From Capitulum mitella (Eukaryota; Arthropoda; Thecostraca; Pollicipedomorpha; Pollicipedidae): a stretch of 64,000 bases of DNA. A model generated the notes under the pieces. The model did not search any database. It saw only the letters and a program-made list of their open reading frames with translations, and had not been told where the DNA came from. Shown one piece after another: positions 58,020-64,000 of the stretch. Every line of letters begins with the position of its first letter. Positions within the stretch are counted from its first letter, which is position 1. The stretch is from positions 6,247,115 to 6,311,114 of the forward strand of contig CP099839.1 in NCBI GenBank assembly GCA_030062745.1, in the 5' to 3' direction. The position numbers and the translations under genes were made by a program.

Positions 58020-59310
58020 GGAAACATCCATCATTTTCGCCGTATTATATCCGTTATTTCTAATTCTCGTGCGGCAAAGTCTTCGGTCGTCTTATCTATG
58101 TGGTTGGCTGGTGGCACTTTTGGCCGCCTGTCATTTATTATTCTTCATTCGGAGCGAGGTTCGCGGGGAGCAGCGGCACGCGGAATTTGGAAGGGATTTT
58201 CAGGATGATGGAGATAGGGCGTCGCGGATGAGGCTGGAAATCCTTGCTCACATGGGTGATGTCGCCACATGGAGTACTCAGGTGTGCCCTTTAGATGCGA
58301 CGGGGACAGAAATGGACCGAATTTTCGCTTTAACGGAGACTCTATGCAAAAATCGCAGCAAGATACCGTGGTAACAGCCACTGCGGCGTCTGTTGAGCGA
58401 GACGTCTGGCACGTTTCAGCAAACACGTCGCCCCAAAAAGTGCTTTTAGATATGGTTTAGGCCACGTGCCACCTTTCATGCTGCAAAGATTCTCACTGCG
58501 TGACGTATTCATGCGCATTTTTCCTCAGTTATTTGAAGATTCATCGCAAACAGATTCTACACGAATGGAGGTCAACCGCTGAACCACACAGGAAAATGAA
58601 CGTTTTTCGTCTTTGGCGAGTTTCTGACCGTTTTGTGCCGTCGTCGGTCGGCCCGACGGGGCTCGCCGCTCCGTCGCGACCGCGCCTCGCTCGCCGCTCG
58701 CCGCGACCGTCGCGCCGGGGGCGGCGGCCGGCCGGCGCACCAGATACACACCTCATTTGTCGCTTTGTCCGCGGCGGCGTCCGTGCCGGCTCGGCGCAGA
58801 TCCCGCCGAATATCTGCCGATTTTTCACTTTCGCCGCGCGCCGGCGGCGACCTCTCGCTGCTGCTCCTCCCACGGCGTGATGGAGGACGTCGGCGCCGAC
58901 GCGGCGCTGGCAGATCGTCGCCGCCGTCGCCGGTGACCGTCTGGACGCGGTCCGGCTTCCTGCCGGCCATTCGGCCACCGGAGATGGACCGGACATTCGA
59001 AGATTGACGCTCGGCCGGCCCCTCCCCTCGGGCCGGGCATTCGCGGTCCGCCGGTGGCTGGGGCGCCGAGACGGCACGTTCTGGCTGGGAGGAGCGGCGC
59101 CGGCCGCGCGCGCAGGGACGTGTTGAGGGTGTATTTCGCGGTGAGGAGAGCGGTCGCCGCCAGCAATCCATCACCGCTGACAAAGCTTGTGACGCTCGGC
59201 CGTTTCAGAGACTCAGTCGGCAGGGCGTTTTTCGTGGCGGGTTTCGACGGATGCCGGCTCGGCCTTGGCTGCGTCTATAGTCCTGCGGGTGTTTTCCTTT
59301 GACGCGGCCA
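58020..59310. promoter_or_regulatory. CpG-rich block with two Hox/Exd-type sites
   Basis: TGATGGAT occurs on the minus strand at 58026-58033 and 59166-59173. The second reads TGATGGATTG with a TGACA word 8 bases away, close to the form known in the Drosophila labial autoregulatory element. Between them lies very CpG-rich DNA (58630-59100) whose 200-codon frames have no domain. Confidence 0.4.
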
Positions 59311-59995
59311 GCGCCATCTATCATCGCGTTTGGCCAGCTCGAAACTCGTTCGAGCGGCCCGGCGGCCGCGGCTGCGTCGGCGCGGTCTATTTTAATTCCA
59401 TTCGGCACAGACTTGATCAAAGAGAGGAGCATGAATTGGCATTGTCGCTGGTTTATAATTTATCACGAAGGTTTTATTTATCACACGACTGATTGCCAGG
59501 CTCGAATGGCATGATTTATGGCCGGCAGCGCCGCTGTCAGGGACTCGGCGCGCCTGCGGCCATGTTCAAAGACAAAAAGCGACGGCCGCAGTCTTTGAAA
59601 CGCCCGCCGTCGACAGAGGCCGAATAAAAGACAATGTTGTGAGATGGTTTCCTCACTTGATGGGATTAAGCCGGGCCAATTAATCTCGGGCCAGCTCGCG
59701 GCGGCGCGGCGTTTGCTTGCAAAAATCCGCCGGCTCGCAGCCCGCTGATTGGTGGAGACGATGAAGGCGCACTGCGCGCCGCCTTTTCGGTAGTCATCGT
59801 GGATGTGTGAATCCCGCGGTGCGAGCACACTTTCCAATTGGCCCCCCGATGTGTCATAATAACTCCATACGCCACCACATGTCAGGTCCACAGGAGATAA
59901 GTAAACACAGGTGATTAGACAAATTTGTTGAAAGGCGGCTGCGATGGAGATCGGCCGCAGATACAGCTCCACTGTGAAGCAGGTGATTAATCCCT
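59311..59995. promoter_or_regulatory. GC-rich block with TTAAT cores and TGATTAAT
   Basis: This includes CCAATTAATCTCGGG (near 59677), TTGATGGGATTAAG (near 59658) and TGATTAAT (59984-59991), set in GC-rich DNA. Candidate element continuing the block to its left. Confidence 0.35.
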
Positions 59996-61369
59996 TGTCC
60001 AGCACGCGCGGAAGATCGGTGAAAAATGAGACGCCTTGTTTAGAAACATGGCCAGTGCCGTGGAAGATTATTACGGTGGAGGTTGAGGGTTGATAAATGA
60101 TTCGGACTCACCTGGCCACTTAAATACCGCTGAAAAAGCTGCGTAATCTCTCCAACCACCCACTGCGAAAATGCTACAAAAGGCTAAATTGCGAACACAC
60201 CTGTGGCCATGCAAAAAATTGATGACACTTATGCTATGCAATGGACTAGTTATTAGATTTGTATGAGTACGGTACAGTAGTGGATAATTACCAAATCAAA
60301 TCATATGTAAACGAAAGACATAGACAATACGGTCAAACACGTTCGCGAAATATCAGTGCAAAGCTTGACAACGTCCTGGCGGAGACAAAACCCTGACATA
60401 TCGTTATTTAGTATCGTTGATTAGTTAGCATAAGCAATCGGCTGATGCTCTGTCAAATGGATAATTCATATACCGGAAACACTATTTTTGTTCTTACTGA
60501 GATATATTGACTACTGAGGTGCCGGAGCATACTTTAGACACTACTATTTCTCGTCCACATACGTCGTTTGTTTTAGTAGTCTGCTACACATCTTCATAGG
60601 ACTTGTTCCAGGCTTCAAGGATAGATGCGGCATACTACCTTCCTTATCCTGATGACTAGTGGCAAGAAAGTATGCCGGCAATGACTGCATGAACCACTGA
60701 TTTAGAGAAATTTGAGGCCACCGGAATTATTTTTGCGACTCCGGGCACGAACTCGGTCTTGCAGTTGAATGGGTGTTTAACCTTAACAAAAGCTGCACGT
60801 CATGTTTTAGGGCCGTGTTGTCTCTACGCTAGGTTATAGATTCAGTTCAACTACAGTTGTGCGACAGTTTTATCTTAGATTTCCCAGAAAATATGCAAGT
60901 GTTTGTGTGCAAATTAGTGCGCAAATCATCCATGCATTTCCATCTAAAGCCAAGCATCACAATGCAGCGGTTTCACAACTAATTGTCGGATGTTCTGCAC
61001 GAAGTTTCTTTAGGGTTTATATTTACTAGAATGCCTTCGCTTCCCCGCAATGAATATGTCTATGGACTCGCAATGGAAATTTACTCTCAGTTAAAGACAT
61101 CAGTTCTTGTCTCCACCCATGAAGATTCAAGATTTTAAACAGGCCAGCCCTATATCGACGTAAATGTAGACAGAAATGCAAACAAAATGCAGCATTGCAG
61201 CATTGCTTCTCTGACAATCTGTTGTTTATGCTTATCTCTGGCTATGTCTCCGTACCGCCATGCCCAATAACCAGCTGGCATATCCTGCGTAGCCCCACAG
61301 GCGCCGTGTTGATTCGATATCGCCTGTGTGACCGGGCTCTCACATCGCACTAGCATCTCTCCTGGCCGG
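59996..61369. other. 5' flank, nothing recognised
   Basis: About 1.4 kb of AT-rich DNA with no gene, RNA or repeat recognised. Confidence 0.5.
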
Positions 61370-61629
61370 ACTCTGCCCCTGTGCCGGCGAGGAACAGCGT
61401 CGTTTGTGTCTCTGCGGAGCCGCGGCGCGGCGGCCGGCCGCCGCCCCGCCGGAACCGCACAATCATCATCAGTAAACCGCCGGCGGCAGTCGCGCTGGCG
61501 GCTTCCGTCGCGGCCGACGGCCCCCCGCGGCGGACAGTGCCGCCGGCGACCGCCCGGCCCCCTGCCGCGGACAGTGCCGCCGGCGACGGCCCGGTCCCGG
61601 CACCCGGCGCCCGGCCTCGGTCAGAGGAG

Positions 61630-62156
61630 GAGAGGCGGCCGGAGCCGGGGCAGGAGGCGGGACAGAAGCCGGAGCCGGGGAAGGAACCGGGGCAGAAGCC
61701 GGAGCCGGAGCCGGGACGAGGATCGGAGCATGAGTCGGAGAATGAGTCGAGCCAGGAACCAGGGCAAGAAATGGTGCGAGACTCTGGTTAGGACCTGAGG
61801 CAGGAGTCAGAGCAGGAGTCGGGCAGGAATCGGACCCGGAGCCGGAGCCAGGTCCGGAGCCAGGGCCAGGAGCCGGGACAGGAGCCGGAGCCCGAGCTGT
61901 TGTAGGATCCGAGGCGAGAGCCGGAGCCGAAGCCGGAGCCGGAGCCGGAGCCGGACCTTTGGCATGAGCTGGGCCAGGAGTCAAAATCGGAGACGAGACA
62001 AGGTCGTACCCGGAGCCGCAGCCGGAGCCTGAGCTGGAGCCTGAGCCTGAGCCTGAGCCGGAGCCTGAGCCTGAGCCTGAGCCTGAGCCGGAGCCTAAGC
62101 CTGAGCCTGAGCCTGAGCCGGAGCCTGAGCCTGAGCCTGAGCCGGAGCCTGAGCCT

Positions 62157-62193
<37 letters not shown>

Positions 62194-62195
62194 GC
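61630..62195 (+). repeat. GAGCCK hexanucleotide repeat array
   Basis: More than 500 bp of GAGCCG and GAGCCT units, purest at 62010-62192 and decayed to the left (61630-62000). It translates as Ala/Pro or Glu/Pro-type repeats in every frame and is not a gene. Bases 61370-61630 before it are CpG-rich. Confidence 0.9.
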
Positions 62196-63300
62196 TCGAT
62201 CCGCGGCGGATTACGTCTGCGGCGGCGTTTTCGGCACGGCTCAGGGCGTTTATGACGCGCCGTGGCGGCGGGTGAGCCCCGTTTTCACGGGTGTCAGCTC
62301 CGGTCTCCGACGGCGCCCAGCTCTGTTTACCGGGTGTCACGCCGACCTGACACCACCGACAGCCGACGGCAGTGGCGGGGGGGGGGGGGCGACGTCGGAC
62401 GCGACGCGTCGAAGGTGGCTCTCTGAACGTCGTGGAGCTGTCAGTCCCAGCCGTCGAAGGCTGCAACAGGAGCGGATGGCTTATGGGTATCGATTCGGCT
62501 TGCAGCGTCCACGTCCACGAGTTGTTTACATCAAGAGAACCGGAGCGAGGAGTAGATTAGCTGAAACACGCAACCCTGGTCCGCATTTGCACCAGGCTTG
62601 CCGCGTTTTATTGCTAATGTTCGTGACACATGCGTCTGGCGCTCCGTAGAATTCAAAGTCACCGACCGTCATTCACTGTACACACCTGAAATAAATCACC
62701 ACACGGCTGTACACGAAATGCCTGTACTGTTTCTGTCACGCGCTCGCGGACACGCAACAGACACTTCGCAAGCTCAAAGCCTCGGCACAAAGCGGCGACC
62801 ACGACCAGCGTCACCTGCCCAAGCCACCCGCCGGTCGCCCGGCACGGGATGTATGTGCCCTGTGCCGGGCGACCGACCCGAGTCCGCTGACAAACGACGG
62901 CCACGGTGAACCGTGTGATTAGCTTTGTTGCCGCCCGGCCGGCCGGACCGCGGGCGCGGCTGGCGGACGCCGACAAATGGCGGCAGCATCCCGGTTTGCT
63001 TTGCCGGCTTCCTGCCATCGGTCAGGCGGCGCACCAGGTAGTTAGGCGGCGGCGGCGCGACCGCCGGCCGCCGGCCCGGCGAGCTCGGCCGGCGCTGCCG
63101 CGGGCTCTGGACGGCGGGACGTGGCCGCTCGGCGTCTCGAATGCTGACGCGTCGTCTGAGGGATCACGAACTGCCAGACTTATGAAGGGGCGCTTGGAAG
63201 TTTGTATCCAGCTTTCGCGTGACGATTTGGCGCGCGAAATGTCTCATAACATCTTGTATACTGCATATAAATGATAATTATAAAGCTAAGGAGCTAGTTA
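62196..63300. other. GC-rich DNA, no gene
   Basis: A CpG-rich stretch with a run of 13 G (62377-62389), a denser block at 62760-63150 and no coding motif. The palindromic CCGGGCGACCG-like words near 62836 and 62868 repeat in inverse orientation. Confidence 0.45.
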
Positions 63301-63539
63301 CTCAAATCTCTACGTCATCTTCTTTTTGCTAGTTTGGTATCCGTTCTCTCTTCAGATCGTCATACCACGTCACTGGAACCATGGATTGTCATCAAGCCGT
63401 CACAACGTGACCACATCGAAAGAAAACTCTTAGACGGCATTGTAAACAGTCCCAGAATAAATTATCTCTTGCTTTCCCTCATTTCCACCTGAAGCCCTCA
63501 TCAAGACATCCGCAGTCCACGCAAGCGTCCATCTCGCTC

Positions 63540-64000
63540 GCCCACGCTTGCTTAGCACGGCGCGCGCGTATCTGTTTACGCGCGAGGAGGCCGCCGCGCG
63601 TGTCTGTTTACGCGGCGGCGCGCCGTGTTGACGGGCCGCTCGCGGTCAGGTGAACTCGCCACCGGTGCGGCAGTGAGAGTGACGCGCTGCGCCGTCAGGT
63701 ACCGCTGCGCGCGTGATCGATCACCTCGTCCGGCCGTTTTTTCACGGCGGCCGCCGGCCGGCCGGCCGCCGTCGCCGCCGCCGCGCTGTTTTCATCCGGC
63801 GGCTGCGTAATGACTGTTTGGGGGTGATCGGCGTCATTAGCGCGATCGGGCGGCCGCTGTCGCCCCGCCAGAGGCCCGGCCGCGGTGACAGCGGGCCGGC
63901 CGGCGCCGCTGCCTGCGGACCGGAACGGGGCCGGTTTTTGGGTCAGTGAGCTCGTTTGTCCGCGGGGTGGAGGTGACCTTGGGCTGGGCTGTCTCTCCGG
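63540..64000. promoter_or_regulatory. CpG-rich block at the right edge
   Basis: Very CpG-rich DNA with CGCGCG-rich words, GTGATCGATCACC (near 63711, a near-palindrome) and GCGTAATGACTG and GCGTCATTAGCG cores. It runs off the window, so its full extent is unseen. Confidence 0.3.

Noticed and set aside
58572..59183. 203-codon minus-strand frame and its neighbours at 58.5-59.1 kb
   Set aside because: Three frames are open at once across the same CpG-rich DNA. Their Arg/Ser/Pro-rich products have no motif and frames do not match any exon structure.
61328..61984. Pro/Glu/Arg-rich frames at 61.3-62.0 kb
   Set aside because: Direct products of the GAGCCK hexanucleotide repeat, open in several frames on both strands.
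1..64000. CRISPR array, bacterial operon, rRNA or viral gene content
   Set aside because: No regularly spaced direct repeats with unique spacers, no ribosome-binding-site-led gene series, no rRNA signature and no reverse transcriptase, integrase or capsid motif. The split Hox gene fixes the sequence as animal.

Overview
This window is animal nuclear DNA, almost certainly from an arthropod, and it carries a single recognisable protein-coding gene: the Hox2 orthologue proboscipedia (pb, called maxillopedia in some insects). The assignment is firm. One minus-strand exon encodes an N-terminal Hox2 motif and the hexapeptide YPWMKEKK. A second minus-strand exon, 26.2 kb away, encodes a complete 60-residue homeodomain of arthropod pb type. 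The two exons join in matching phase through canonical GT/AG sites and give a 580-residue protein. A crustacean, possibly a barnacle, would fit the very GC-rich exons and islands set in AT-richer DNA, but the species cannot be read from the sequence. Everything outside the two pb exons looks non-coding. The many other open frames are GC-driven or antisense shadows.

Layout. Bases 1-9.0 kb are the 3' flank of pb, with a 1.1-kb dispersed repeat (copy A), a GC-rich block and a 31-bp minisatellite. Bases 9.02-11.43 kb hold the probable 3' UTR and pb exon 2. Bases 11.43-37.64 kb are the single large intron. It contains copy B of the 1.1-kb repeat in opposite orientation, a 59-bp structured mini-retroposon with target-site duplication, several CpG-rich blocks, and at 34.2-35.3 kb a dense cluster of bipartite Hox/Exd (Pbx) sites. 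Exon 1 lies at 37.64-37.85 kb. Its CpG-rich leader region (37.85-38.2 kb) carries an upstream ORF that overlaps the pb start codon. Bases 38.3-64 kb are the 5' flank: no gene, a 2.15-kb long-inverted-repeat element with a 9-bp flanking repeat, a second mini-retroposon copy, a 200-bp tandem duplication, near-perfect palindromes, tRNA-like SINE heads, and a row of CpG-rich blocks from 49.9 kb to the end.

Context. Hox clusters are normally collinear with one transcriptional direction. Because pb runs right to left, labial/Hox1 is expected to the left of base 1 and Hox3/zen then Deformed to the right of base 64,000. The CpG-rich blocks with embedded TAATTA, TGATTAAT and TGATGGAT cores look like conserved Hox-cluster cis-regulatory DNA. 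The strongest candidate for an undescribed functional element is the intronic Hox/Exd cluster, which resembles in logic the intronic and upstream auto/cross-regulatory enhancers of vertebrate Hoxa2, Hoxb2 and Hoxb1. The most interesting mobile elements are the 57-59-bp hairpin retroposon and the inverted 1.1-kb repeats, whose copies each keep two DR4 nuclear-receptor sites and flank the homeobox exon.
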